A DNA stretch of 64,000 nt from Lepeophtheirus salmonis (GCF_016086655.4 NC_052133.2:11368301-11432300); one strand, 5' to 3'; positions 46,291 to 58,261 are shown, numbered from the stretch's first letter. The notes: a model not told the origin generated them from the letters alone. Made by a program: numbers and translations.

Positions 46291-47764
46291 AAATATATTA
46301 TTTAGTTTGATCTTGCCCTTTTACTCACAACATTATGACTGATAAAACCTTTGACCTTCATACATATCTAAGACATCCAATGAATTCCTAGCAATGTACC
46401 TGGTACTCTTGGAATTGCCAACCCAGTCCACTGTAAATATTTTTTTACTAAAGAAACAAATACTAAATAATTGGCGCATAATCTTTCTTTTGTAGTTAAG
46501 TTATTTAACAATAACTTTGATGTTTACTTACATAGAACAAAACTAAATCAAATTATTAAATCTCTTGAGTTAACAAAACATCTCCAAAAGTTTTATTGTA
46601 AATAAATAAAGAAATAAAGCAGTTATTGTTGCTTCAAAAAGTGTCCGAGCAACAATAAAGACACAGTAAGTATATATATTTATATAATAATTATATCGTG
46701 TTAGGCTGTAAAATTTATAGATGATGTTAAATAATGTAGTTCTTCTCAAAATCTGGAGCAAATCTAAAGGGAAGGGTGAATTAATATTAAAAAAGGGGGT
46801 TTTCTTAATGAATATAAAACTTTTTATTATTAAAAAAAAACAGTTTAAATAATACTAAGTAAATTGATAAATCCTCTTTTTTTAAATGAGAAATGCGATA
46901 CTTAAAACTTCTGAAAAACACTAATATAAAGAATAGTTGAGAAAAATGTTGTAATTGCCCTGGGTAGAATTTAATTCTTATATGAATAATATTTTAACTA
47001 AATATGTATATATAAATTCTTCATGAAATAATAAAATGGTATACCCGTTACACGAAAAATTACAACACATCATTTGTCAGATGTAGTTCTTTAATTTTTG
47101 GTTCCAATATACTTGGGTGTTGAAGTTTAAACTCAAAATATATACTGTAAATATCCCCATAACAAAATTTAATAAAATTTATAACTTAGGAAAAATAACG
47201 GGATTGGCTTATCAACAGACTTTGAGTCTTTATTTTTTTCACTGTTTGAGGAGAGGTTGATCGATAAATAAAAATTCCTATCTATGATTTTCGAACTTTC
47301 AACTAAATATTGATACTCTGACTATTTTTTTTAATAACTAATAAAACTCTCAAACTGGAGGAGAATAATTTTTACATAATTTGCCAATTACCAATTTTAA
47401 GCCCTAATTCTATCTCTTTCACAGAGTAAAACATCCCTCAATGCAATTATGAACACCATGTATACTTTCTGTATCCATTTTTGGGGGGGATGGTTCATTA
47501 ATAATTTTTGAGTTATTAAATTTTTTTAGAATTTATTACCAACACTTCAAAGAATGTTTTGGTTCGTACTTATTATTTATATAATCCAAGAGAGAATTTG
47601 TAAAAAATATATTCATTTTTGGGTAAATAAACTACAGGAATTGAAGTTGGAAATATTTTATTCTGATTATATTGCTATATTAATTAAGAAACAATCGAAC
47701 TTTGATAGTTTGCAAAACTCAATATTTTTTTCTCAAGTTTCATTTTAGATTATAAATTCACATG
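46291..47764. other. AT-rich spacer with a G7 run
   Basis: No gene or repeat was recognised; G7 lies at about 47483-47489. The plus-strand frame at 47554-47748 is an ordinary chance frame. Confidence 0.45.
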
Positions 47765-48465
47765 TATTACAATGCAGTGTGGGAGGTATCGTCGTGGACT
47801 GGCCTGTAAATCAATATATATTATTTTAGAGTGCATATTTTCAAATACTAGGTTGTGTTATTAAAAGGAGGTAATACTCCAGTTAATTATAATTAAAAAA
47901 ATCTTTGAAAAATTATCTTTATCAGCATGGAGGCGAAGAGGGAAACTCTGTCTGCTTTGCTCAATGCCGAGGAGAGTATCAAGGAGATCATGAAAGTCAT
48001 AAAGTACTCTCGGAGTCTTGTTTATAAGATTAAAAGTATGGAGGTTGCAGATAAACATACTTGTGAGGGGCATTGGTACCGGTAAACGCCGGAAAATTGG
48101 GATCTTGTAGGACATGGGCACTGCAATCACCAGAAGTACAGTCAGGCTTATGATGGATCATGCAGATGCTGTCAATGTCATTGGTTATACTCTGAGGATG
48201 TATGTGAAGGATTTGGGAATGGGCCTTTTACGTACAAAAGCATCGGAACTGCTTTCAACAGCAACTGGGTGATACCACTCAAATAAATTTGAATGACGTC
48301 AAGCACTCCGTCGAGGAGCAGTGGACGGTCATTTACGAAGCCTGCATCAAAAAGTGCTACGGTTCCTTTAGTCCCAGGTCAGAGGCCATGGTTGCAGCCA
48401 AGGGAAATCAAGATATATCAATAAAGAAGTCTTGTACTTTTAATAATTCTTGCAAAAATTAACTC
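47765..48465 (+). mobile_element. Family H deleted Tc1/mariner element, copy H2
   Basis: The leader GTCGTGGACTGGCC and then CAAATACTAGGTTGTGTTAT match H1. The gene starts with ATG at 47927: MEAKRETLSALLNAEESIKE, then IMKVIKYSRSLVYKIKSM, the first helix-turn-helix, best preserved here. After frame changes comes VRLMMDHADAVNVIGYTLRM followed by YVKDLGMGLLRTKASELLST, the second DNA-binding part. The sequence then jumps to LNDVKHSVEEQWTVIYEACI and KKCYGSFSPRSEAMVAAKGN, the extreme C-terminus. The first, second and third catalytic motifs are all absent. A polyadenylation-like AATAAA lies at about 48420. The 3' inverted end could not be placed. Confidence 0.8.
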
Positions 48466-49961
48466 TATTTTTTCTTTGTCAAAAATTTCACGATTTTACA
48501 TCACAAGGTGTATAATGTTAACAACTATTTAATTTTTTTACTGATGTTTATAAAAGTGTCTGTGAAAACTACCAAAATCATATAAGATTTTATATTCCAA
48601 AAATATCCTTGAGGTAGGTAATCACCATTAAGGTTTGAATAAAAATAAATATATTCTATTATTTATAAGTAAGGTATATTATCTTGGAAACACAATTCTT
48701 ATAACAGTCCTACTTTCTTTAAAAGATTCGTCAATTTCCATCGTTTTTATATCCAATTCATGAAGACGAATATTTGTTGAAACTCATATAATTTGAACCT
48801 TCCACCTATTTGTCTTTATTTTCAAATACAGCATGGACTTAGGAAAACAATACCATTACTAAGTCCTAGAATTACTTCTTTTTTTCTTTTTTTTTTTTTG
48901 TATTTTTGGGCTAAGGAAGAGTTTTTTTATTGCTAAAAACATAAAGAAGTTATAGGTTTGAACCACGGGAAGGTAAAAAAATACAAATAGAATTATTTGG
49001 CAAAAAAACTTTCGGAAAGAACAAAAAACTATTAAATTTTTAGGAAGGGGTTAAGTTGTAGGTACTTATATATATGTTAAGGGCTGGCCTTAATTTAAAA
49101 TCAGACATTTTATTATAATACGCAAAAGACCTCACAGTTTAATGTATGATCAGGGTAGGGTTGTGAAAGTAGAGGGGTTAATTTATCGACGTAGAGCATT
49201 AGTTTAAATTTTACTTCAGATATATTCAAAGAAATGGGAGTTCTTATCATTTATTGAGTATGAAAATTACACCTTTTTTGGATGACTAGTATTTCTTTAT
49301 GAAGGAAAGAAAAAAAAAGTTCATAAATTAGAATGGAATTAAAAAACAATCGTTAAAAGGTTATTTATGTTGACTTTTTTTATGATTATAACTTCTTTTT
49401 AGTAAAGGGTATGTCCCTAAGAAAAATATCGTTAGGAATTATAAAGTTGTCCTGACGGGAGAGAAGCCTTTTTGAAACAGGGAGGAGGGTGGAAAATGAG
49501 TACCGTTGTTGGAACAAGCTAGCAAGCATTGTTAAAATCACAAATTTATTGCTTTTTACACAATGCACTTCAATCTCTCTAAAGGATTTAATGTGTTTAC
49601 AAAAAATATGTATAATAATCATCATCCAGACAATTTATTGGTAGAAAGTCTCGAAAAATACAACAATTTGATTCAAAATTCCCTATTGTCCACTCCGGTG
49701 CTAGACAGCATGAACAATGACTTCCAAATGCTCATTTTAACAAAAAAGGGTTTATCTTCCATAAATATTTTTTAAGGAGTGTGTCTGTGTGGAAAAAGTA
49801 GGTTAAATCAACACTTTATTAATATATGTATAAGGTTCACATCAACATAAAGCAATTTAAAACTATGCAGTTATTTTCGTAATATATTAATAAAATTTCA
49901 TACATTGTTGATCATATAACTTTAAACAAAGTTTAATGAATAATTAATATAATTAAAAACA
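48466..49961. other. AT-rich DNA, no recognised gene
   Basis: A T-rich homopolymer stretch sits near 48878-48899. Two overlapping opposite-strand frames near 49386-49775 have fairly ordinary amino-acid mixes but no motif I know. The plus one (MHFNLSKGFNVFTKN...) could be an exon, but no splice context supports it. Confidence 0.4.
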
Positions 49962-50234
49962 TTAAAACATGAAATTATAGAATACCTGATTATGTAACTT
50001 CCATAGAGCTATCAACGCCTTTTTGGGCGTAAAAAGGCAAAAAGTGCAAAAAAAATAGTTTAAAAGAGACACTGTTAATAACCTATTCCACAATGGAATA
50101 AGTCTAAGAACAACTGCCTTTACCTGAAGTGCACTAGAAAGATATTCTATAACATAATAAACTGCTTCAGAGATACTGACAAGACCAAGAGAAATTCCCA
50201 TTTTCCCAAGATTGGATAATAATAGAACCCCGTT

Positions 50235-50655
50235 TGAACTTGGCTTTAAAAGTTATTCATGGCCAAACCTACAGTATCAAACTGGCCAGGAACCACAATA
50301 AAAGACATGCTACCCTCCAATGTGTAATCAATGACTACCTCGAGCTTAAATGCAATGGCACTCTTATCAAAGTTATGAAGGTTAAAAAGTTGGAATACTA
50401 TAAGCATCTTCTTTCTTCACTTCATTCATCCTATAACCAAACTGACTAGGAACTGTAATCGATACCATCCAAATATTAATGACCTCAGATTCACCAATTA
50501 CCGTCTGAAGCAGCAACATTTCATTACCACAGTCATCAAGGCTAATAGGCTGGAGCACTGTAAGAGCCTTCTTTCCTCTCTTAAATAATCCCCTGGCCTC
50601 ATTCGTTTTTTCAGAAATAAGAAGCACGCCACCGTTAACAGGACTAACATAAATT
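50235..50655 (-). other. Unidentified coding-like stretch with a tandem duplicate
   Basis: On the minus strand an acceptor-like ATAGATATATTTCAG is followed by an open frame of 97 codons ending at 50382. It reads NYSFHIQIYVSPVNGGVLLI, SEKTNEARGLFKRGKKAL, NEMLLLQTVIGESEVINI and WMVSITVPSQFGYRMNEV. The alternating hydrophobic pattern suggests beta strands. Directly downstream a second open stretch (about 50238-50378) reads AFKLEVVIDYTLEGSMSF then IVVPGQFDTVGLAMNNF and a stop. The segments SITVPSQFGYRMNEV and FIVVPGQFDTVGLAMN align, and the DNA shares GTTCCT.G.CAGTTTG. This suggests a duplicated exon or domain. I do not recognise the family. It could be a host gene's 3' exons, a pseudogene or chance. 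Confidence 0.3.
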
Positions 50656-51889
50656 TGAATATGAAAACTATAATTAGCTGAAATATATCTATAAAATTTT
50701 TGGCCGTTTATATTGATAATGAAGTTAAAAAATAAATTAGTAATTTATCATTTATTTGATTTTTAGTGCAAAATTGTTCTCTCTGATAGACTCACCTTAT
50801 CCAAAAACAAACTAAAATATATCTTAACCCATTTTTTCCCTCTATTTTTTTTATAAATGATGATATTTAGAAATATATTTATTGTATCTTTTAAATCATA
50901 ACCTTTTAAAGAATGAAGTTTAACCTCAGTGTATATAAATATAAAATTGAGATGAAGTCAATGAGATCAAATAGGTTTTCAATATACGTATTAACATTTT
51001 TGGTTTTGCTTTTTTGCAATATAACTAGAAGGGCAACTTTTTTTACTAGGAAAATTCATGATGAAGATTCAATTTTTCATAAAATCATAATAAAGTAAAA
51101 TGAGTTTTGGAGTATAATATTTGAAAGGTGAACATCAAATTATAGTACTCTGCATCAAATAGTGTTTTATAATTTGATTAGACTTGAAGATAGACTTAAT
51201 TTATGTACATATTATAGGTATTGAATGAACATTGGCAGACATGCTACCCAGAATATACATATTAGTGGTGTGTTTTGATTTGTAAATCTTAGACCGATCA
51301 TAAAGCGTTATAACGTTTCTATGACTGAACTAACCTTGGCGCTCAACACAAAAAAAAAAAAAAAAAAAGAAGGTCTTGGGAACAGAAAAGTATACGTGTT
51401 TAATACTTAAAAATTTTAAAAAAAATTTAATTTTTTTTTAGATGAGATTTAAATTTTGGTCCTAACAAAATAAAAAAATGTCACTATTAATCGAACTAAA
51501 TCTCAAAATGGCAATATATACTAGGAAATTTTTATAATGTTGTCATGATATCAATATTTTCGGTACTTTTCAATACCTTTTTGAGTAGAAATATGAAACA
51601 AAAATGTCATCTAGGTCAATTAACATGCATTGGTATGGGCAAACCCATGTTGTTGTTTTTTTATTGGGGGGGAGGGGTCGATCTAGCTCAGTTACTATAA
51701 ATTTAGGAACTGTTTTAGGATTCTTTTTTATGATGTAGTGTCAATTTATATACTGGTCCAATGCCAATTGATCTTGATTGACTCCACGAAAGAATATATT
51801 TTTTTTAAACCTTGAATGGTATTTTTTCCTTTCAAGGAGCAGTGTAAAATAACATCGTAATTTTTTTTTATCAATTTTTTTGAAAAGGA
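50656..51889. other. AT-rich spacer with an A19 run
   Basis: A run of 19 A lies at 51350-51368, and G7 at about 51666-51672. No gene recognised. The left end of the mariner-like element that ends at 52011 should lie here but was not found. Confidence 0.45.
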
Positions 51890-52011
51890 CAAATGAAACG
51901 TCACACTTAACACAATAACTAATAAATTTAAAAAACCCTGAAGATGGCTCAGTAAAAACAGCGCCGTCTATGTGCGAACCCCCGAACTTTTCAGAACATC
52001 TCTTATAAGAA
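51890..52011 (-). mobile_element. Mariner-like element terminus (R2, partial)
   Basis: ACGTCACACTTAACACAATA, then ACTAATAAATTTAA and AGCGCCGTCTATG, followed by CGAACTTTTCAGAACATCTC, parallels the right half and terminus of the miniature element at 24943-25299. The reverse complement of the end, GAGATGTTCTGAAAAGTTCG, resembles that element's AACAGATGCGTTGAAAAC. The other end is not identified, so the total length is unknown. Confidence 0.5.
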
Positions 52012-54049
52012 GAAGGATCTATTCCTCAAGTGCAAAAAAAGAAATGAAAAACAGAACGACGTCGATAGACTTCCTTCTATCAAGAATTCCATGACACGGT
52101 CTCACAAACAACACTACTTTATCATCGCATAAAATGAACCATTCAGCTATTTTAGGGATAAGATCCGTTTTTATAGACATTACACTGATTTAATCAACTG
52201 ATTGGGGATGCTACAAATTACATAAGCTTCAATCTTAAATAAAAGCATTAAAAAAACTCTATATATTGTCTATAAAAAATTTCTTCGTAAGGGGAATTTG
52301 ATTCTATCTAAATATATGATTGTTTTTATGTGACTTCCAAAAATATTTTTATTTTTAAGTTTATGATCATAGTTCACCTTATATATACAACTAGGTATGT
52401 ATACCGGTATTTACAGACCTATGGTATTTGTATATATATATATGTGAAATGGAACAAATATCTAACGTTCAATCTTTAAATATGTGTTTTAGTGCTACAA
52501 TATCCAATTACACCCATGCTAAGATAAATTTATTTCTGCATGAATTTGTTCGTTCTAAATAAAATCTAGAATATCTTTGAAGGAGTGCTCATCACTTCAG
52601 CAAATACTATATATATAGATTGTAAATATATTGACTCATTCTTTTATAAGATGATGAAAAGTACTCGGACTTCCTTGAAATTAAATATTTTATTAGACAA
52701 GTATCTCTTAGTCAAAGTTACACTCGTAATATGTTATGTCTACTGAGTCATTCAACCACTAGGAATAACCGTATTATGAACGAATGCCAATGCAATACGA
52801 ATGAGCAAGTCTATTCTGCAGAAGCAAGATTTTTCGTATTATTTCACTTCCAACCAAAGGTAAATAGCAAATATTCAATAATGTATTGTCAACCCCAACT
52901 TCAAGTAGTTTTGTAGAAGCCACTCAGACCTACTGCGTATACTTGTCACCATGTAACATAACCCACCTTTGTTTCTCATGGAATATCTAATTTCAAAGTA
53001 TGTCCAAGTAATTCATAAATGTATAAAAAATAAAGTATATTAATCAAGTATTATAGAGAAGAAATATAATATTATATTAATGTTAGAACAAAATTGCCTC
53101 ATGTTATTATTATTTTAGTCTCAAACATGTTACAATTAAATATGTAAACCCTTTTTGTATGTACAACGAATTACGTACTACTATTTTATGTTTTCTTCAC
53201 TTTGATTATTTTCAATGATCATGTTTTTATAACAAGTAGGTAATATGTCATAATCAAATATACTTTTATTTCTAATTTATGCAAAATAAGAAACTTTACT
53301 AGACATATTTGTCATTTTAGACCACAAAATTTGTCTACTTAACTCTTTAAAAAAATGAGCTTTTATTTATTACCCCTTCTTTTGTAGGATTGAGTTGTTT
53401 TTATTTAAGAATAAGTATATTTGTATCCTTATACTCTAAAAATTAAATAGAAATATCCTGCGATTCTCTGTTCCTAACTTTTGGCATTACAGTAAACTCT
53501 AATGTACATATGTACATGTATATGGATAAATATATATTTCCCATAGAAACAGTAATAATAAGATTTCCTGAGACATCTGCCCATTTGCGTTATTAAATTG
53601 CTGCTGATTGACCACCCGTGTTTTGTACAAAGGACTTTTTTTCTTAAGCATATTGACTCACATGTAAACAAAAGAGGTCTTATTTAACTTTTTATTCGTT
53701 ATTTGCGTAGTTTAAAACGTTGAAAATAAGTGTGGAAATGCTTTTTTTATAAACCAATGATAAATACTCATATTATTCATTATAACTAATTCAAAACTAT
53801 TTTTAAAAACCTCATGGTTGTAACACAAGCCTACAAATTCCAGGGACGTTCAACCCATGATTGACCTTTTTTTCCGAGTAAAGTACGTCTGCCCAAATTG
53901 AATTAGATAAATTGTAGCCTTAAGTAAATAGCAATTCTTACAAAGCTATAGATAAATACTGATCCAACTCAAGGTTGTTCAAAAGGGAATATCAAAAAAC
54001 ATTTCAATACTTTGAAACCCTATTCTTGGTAAATCGTTACCTTTAATGT
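52012..54049. other. AT-rich DNA; one possible exon at 52651-52859
   Basis: On the plus strand a frame of 88 codons opens just after the acceptor-like CTCATTCTTTTATAAG (ending 52650) and passes a donor-like AAAG|GTAAAT at 52860. It reads DDEKYSDFLEIKYFIRQVSL, later NECQCNTNEQVYSAEARFF. It resembles no protein I know, and its length alone is not significant here. A (TA)n stretch is at about 52432-52443. Otherwise no structure was seen. Confidence 0.3.
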
Positions 54050-54440
54050 ATGATGCAGCCTTTAATACAAAAAGAAACAGAAAAAGACCCAAAATCATTT
54101 AATAGTAGTAATCCAATATTTTCCAACTATGGAATTATCTAATAATTGTTGAGAATTGTGCATAGCTTGACAACAAGAACTAATGCGTATCCAACCAATC
54201 AATTTTTCAGAATACTTATTACAACAAAAAGAAATATCGATAGATGATAGCATAGTGTACTTAAAAGATTTACAATAGGAAGAAATTGCCTTGTATCACA
54301 TCAATACCTCTATCGTATCTCGCCACCTTTTTACTGAAAATAAATTTTAAAAAAGCTCAAAATCCGTTGGTAGTAGATAATAAATTATTCCAAAATTAAT
54401 TTTCAATCATTTTTGGGAATGATTTACAGCTGTTTAACCA
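54050..54440 (+). repeat. Dispersed repeat M, copy 1 (with an internal second start)
   Basis: AAAATCATTTAATAGTAGTA, ATCCAATATTTTCCAACTAT, GGAATTATCTAATAATTGTT, CCAACCAATCAATTTTTCAG and AGATGATAGCATAGTGTAC match, in order, sequence at 63755-63925. A second, shorter similarity (CAAAATCCGTTGGTAGTAGA) begins at about 54357, so part of the unit is present twice. No coding content was seen. Confidence 0.55.
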
Positions 54441-54881
54441 AAATGATTATAATTGTAAATTAATTTTTTTGAATTTCCCCATTTCGAGGCATCTACTGTT
54501 TGATTAGATCCTCTTTTTGAGAGATCACCAAGGATTTTTAGCTTACTTTAAGGTAAATTTTTTTTCGGGGATCTTATTATATGGATCCATATTGCTTATA
54601 AAAAATATCAAATGAATTTAATAAGAAACATGTAGAACAAAAATTGGTGGTCGACTTAGGATTTTCACAAATAAAATGCAAAAATCATCTCAGCATTTTT
54701 TTTATTTCCATTCATTTCTATGAAGTTGATACCTAAAAAAAAGGGATGAAATAGTTGAATATATCTATGAGACTGTTGGTCCTTAGAACTGTCAGCACTA
54801 TAATTGACTAATCAAAGAATACAGAAAGTTGAATGACGCCATGAACTTTATAAGTTTTTATGACGGATATGAAGGACTGAA

Positions 54882-54935
54882 CTCGACCGGACCCAGACTG
54901 AACTGGACGCACGCAACACTATATGAGAGAACGTT
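54882..54935 (-). repeat. Repeat N, copy 2
   Basis: GAACTCGACCGGACCCAGAC, TGAACTGGACGCACGCAACA and CTATATGAG form a GC-richer island. On the minus strand it starts TAGTGTTGCGTGCGTC, like 29640 on the plus strand. It contributes to the longest open frame of the window (54848-55204, minus), which is not a gene. Confidence 0.35.
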
Positions 54936-54994
54936 GACTGTAAGCATATTTTTATTATATCCATGTTTGACGGTATTTCTCTTTTTTCAAGCAT

Positions 54995-55045
54995 AATATA
55001 TATATATATATATTTATGTTGTTGTTGTTTTTTTTTTTTGGGGGG
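54995..55045. repeat. Compound microsatellite
   Basis: (AT)n at about 54995-55011 is followed by (GTT)4 at about 55018-55029, a T run and then G6. In translation it produces the KKKKQQQHKYIYIYI segment of the long minus-strand frame, which marks that frame as spurious. Confidence 0.9.
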
Positions 55046-55899
55046 ACTAAAAATAAAAACAAATGTTCGTAAATAAAGAATAATCTGTACAACTATAGCT
55101 TGCTTTATAGGTATTATTGAGTCATTATTTTGCAAAAGTTCATTAAAGGAATAGAAGAAGAGAAAAATATCCAATCTCAACCTGGACCTCATGACATTTA
55201 ACAAAACAATATAAATTTAAGGTTGACTAACTTTATGTATTATTTTTCAAAAGGCTACAAAAAAAAACATATTCTATTGTATATATGTACCCTTTTCTAC
55301 ACACACTTAGACATTACCACCCATTTTTATAAGGCAGATTTTTTATTATTCAACATGGTATATAAATGGGGTAAAAAAACCTTGTAATATAAAGGGGAAA
55401 AAATATATTCATTAATTCACTCAAAGGGTGGTCATGTGAAGAAAAAGAAAAAATAAGATAGTTCACCAGGCCTGATGATGAAAAGTTTGATAAGGGAGTC
55501 TTGTAACAAAAAACAAAACAAAATAGTAAAAATTCATTGAAGGATTTTACAAACCCTTTTCTTCAGCATGTGCGCATGAGTCCGTAGTTGATAACGGTAT
55601 ATCTACAAGAGTCTTCTAAAAATATGATCCCTACTGTGTCTATACACACATATATATAACCCCATCTATCCTCCTGGAATCCACAATGAAGATCCAAGGA
55701 TATATTTTTTTAATCCCCCGTTAGTGAACTGGGTTAAAAATAAAGCCCAAAAACTAAACGTATATTATTACGTGATAAACAGTTGAACAATTATAATAAA
55801 TAAATCATTTAAATTTTGTATCATTCTTTACTCGTGAATAGCAATTAAAATCTTCAAAATAGTTGTATGAGAATAAATCATCGATAAAAATGAAATTCA
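55046..55899. other. AT-rich spacer
   Basis: No gene or transposon segment was recognised. Around 55700-55735 the phrase CCCCCGTTAGTGAACTGGG resembles the end of repeat C (AATGAACTGGGATATTATAC at 58265), so a scrap of that family may lie here. Confidence 0.4.
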
Positions 55900-56240
55900 T
55901 AGCTTAAAATAATTTTAAAAAATGAGTTTGGGATTTTTACAAAATATAATTTGTTATTCTTATAGTAAAAACATTAAATTTTAATTTATTAATTTATGCG
56001 GATTTCGGGAATTAAATTTGTAACCATCTTTTTTGATGTGCTTGCGTGTATTATAAAATAAAATGACTACAACATCATAGACTTTATTCCAAAACACTAA
56101 CAAGATAAATAAATAATTGCATATATTTAATTTGATTTAATGTTTTAGGAGCGTACTGAAAAGTATTGGCGATATCATGTAGATTCAAAGGAATAAGAAG
56201 CATTTTTATAAATCTCGAGGTATATAATATTCCAATTCCC
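55900..56240 (+). repeat. Dispersed repeat C, copy C4
   Basis: Shares TATGCGGATTTCGGGAATTA, AACCATCTTTTTTGATGTGC and GCGTGTATTATAAAATAAAA with C1-C3. It then skips to the 3' half: CACTAACAAGATAAATAAAT, TTTAATGTTTTAGGAGCGTA, CTGAAAAGTATTGGCGATAT, CATGTAGATTCAAAGGAATA, AGAAGCATTTTTATAAATCT and CGAGGTATATAATATTCC. The internal gap of about 130 bp relative to C2 is a deletion. Confidence 0.7.
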
Positions 56241-57283
56241 TAACATGTGTTTATAATTTAGAAAATCCGTTTAAGTATCATGAAGTTATTAGTTAGGGCA
56301 GAAAACTACTGAAATATATTGAAAATTAAAGAGCCTTCTCATTTAAGTGATTTTTTAGAGGCATAATTGTTTCTATTGAGATTGATTTAAAATTTAATTG
56401 GCAACATATTTTATAATATAATTGTAGATGATTAGTCGATGAAGTAATTGGTTATTGGCGATTTTTTAAGTTCTTAAAAATGTTAGCTTATTTATAGAGA
56501 TATTTCGTTGCCATCTCTCTCTTGAATCGGCGAAAGGATTTCTCATGACCGATTTCTATTCCTCTTTATTGATCCCCATGTTAATTCTATTGTGCTATTT
56601 TTATGAAATGGTATAGATATTTACTGTTTAACAAAAAATTGATTTGACATAAAAGTTCATAACACTAATTGGAAGCAATATTAGACAGATTGACATGTAA
56701 CGGAAAAGTAGTTGATGTTTTAGGGATACAATTGTTTCCAGAATAAGTTCGACTATGGATTAAAATTCAATAGTTGATTGGAATACAAGATTTTAAATGT
56801 ATTAGCCCCAAGACAGTGCGGAATCAGACTATCTAGATGCAATGGAAATGGGATCTACCATATTTTTTTAAAATATTAACCCTTGAAAAGAATGATATAT
56901 ATGAGATATATATTTGTTTAATTTTTCTATAAAATCAATAACCCGCTATACAAAACCAACTTAGATCAACCTAGATCGAATTCAGTCATTCCTTTATTAC
57001 TTTGACGATCCTAATACTTATATTCATAATTAATTGACTTTTATAGGATCACCATTGTAGAAAATTGTTTAAATAATAAATAGGATCTTACAAAAAAACT
57101 TTGCCTTCCAATCTAAAAATTAAGGATTTAGCGTTTTTTTCTAGATTTCTTAAGTAAGCTATACCTCACGATCAATACATTTTATGAAAAGAAACTTAAA
57201 GTGTGTTTCAAGATTAAGCGTCCACTAAAAAAAAAGTTCATTTATAGCTTTGTGAAGCTAATTATGTGTTACAGTGTTCCAAA
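56241..57283. other. AT-rich spacer and mariner leader
   Basis: Mostly unrecognised. The last part (about 57240-57283, AGCTTTGTGAAGCTAATTA then ACAGTGTTCCAAA) resembles the leader that precedes the start codon in mariner elements. A candidate left terminus, TAGGATCTTACAAAAAAACT near 57082, could not be confirmed by a matching right end. Confidence 0.4.
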
Positions 57284-57547
57284 ATGGAAGTAAAAGAAGA
57301 AATAAATCAGTACATTCTTCAGTATCACTACGACCAAGGTAAAAAGGTGGAGCAAGCAGCCAAAATAGTATCGAATTTAAGAAAAAAAAGGTGGTTCCAA
57401 AGATTCCGTTCTGGTTATATGGACGTCAAAGATAAGGCAAAGTCTGGTAAGCCAATCATTGAAAATGGCGATAAAATAATGGAAATCGTCGAGTTGGACC
57501 GGCATGTTAATTTTATTTATTTATTTTATTGTCGAAATAATGCGTAA
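57284..57547 (+). pseudogene. Mariner transposase N-terminal fragment
   Basis: ATG at 57284 opens MEVKEEINQYILQYHYDQGK, then KVEQAAKIVSNLRKKRWFQR, FRSGYMDVKDKAKSGKP and KIMEIVELDRHV. This is the N-terminal DNA-binding domain of a classical mariner transposase (compare the familiar RRWFQRFRSGDFDLEDKPRSGRP). An in-frame ATG 18 bases upstream also exists, but the family start fits 57284. Between AAKI and RWFQRF about ten residues of the usual second-helix region are missing, which should cripple DNA binding. Similarity ends after LDRHV (about residue 75); the remaining codons to the stop at 57547 are unrelated. The catalytic DD34D domain is absent. It is one of the least decayed frames in the window, so the insertion may be relatively young. 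Confidence 0.85.
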
Positions 57548-58261
57548 AACGCTCACAACTTTTTATTTCAACTATAATTAATTAGAAATTGTTGATTATA
57601 TTAGATGAAGAATTCAAGCTACACAATCCACATTTTGTTTAAAGAAAAGTTTCCTTGCTATATTTAGTGTTGATGGGCAAGATGTCTACATATTAAATTA
57701 CATTTTAACAACACCTGATAATTCTTACATGGGATTAAATGGGAGGGGGATTTTTTTTAAAGAATAGGAATACGAATAAAAACAACTGTACAATTTGAGG
57801 AGGTAAGAATTCGTCCTAAAGGGCTGTTGTTCTTGGGCGGAGAAGAAGTGAAGGTTCTTTCTTCAATCTTTTTCAAACCCCTTTTTAATTCATCTTCTAC
57901 ATGTTTTTATGTGTTTTTTTTTTTTTTTTTTTTCCTAGAAAAAGGAACAGTGCTTCTGACAATGTAAAAATGTATGTAACTCAGATTGTAGGTCAGTGTT
58001 ACATTTTATGGCACATAAATATAAAGCACCTATACATAAAATGTACCCACATTTGAGGTGACTCATAAAAAAATCCGACACACGATAAAGAAAGAAAAAT
58101 AACCAATTTTATATTATCTACCTAGGAACCTACCAACCATAGATATGTGGTACCCCCACAAAAGTCCAATTACTCTCTTATTAAATTGTAGATGTATTCA
58201 TGTTTTCTTTCTTCAAAGAAAGAAATCACACTTAAAAATGAGAAAATCCCTTCAACCCTCC
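57548..58261. other. AT-rich spacer with a T20 run
   Basis: A T run of about 20 is at 57914-57933. The expected 3' half of the mariner element was not found; nothing else was recognised. Confidence 0.45.

Noticed and set aside
49563..49775. Plus-strand 70-codon frame MHFNLSKGFNVFTKN
   Set aside because: The amino-acid mix is plausible, but there is no splice or promoter context and no motif; length is within chance.
51350..51368. A19 run as a retroposon poly(A) tail
   Set aside because: No SINE promoter boxes, LINE frame or target duplication was seen next to it. A simple homopolymer is the simpler reading.
54848..55204. Longest open frame (118 codons, minus)
   Set aside because: It runs through an (AT)n/(GTT)n/T-run microsatellite that translates as KKKKQQQ...YIYIYI, and its GC-richer end is repeat N. 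No domain and no conservation is visible.
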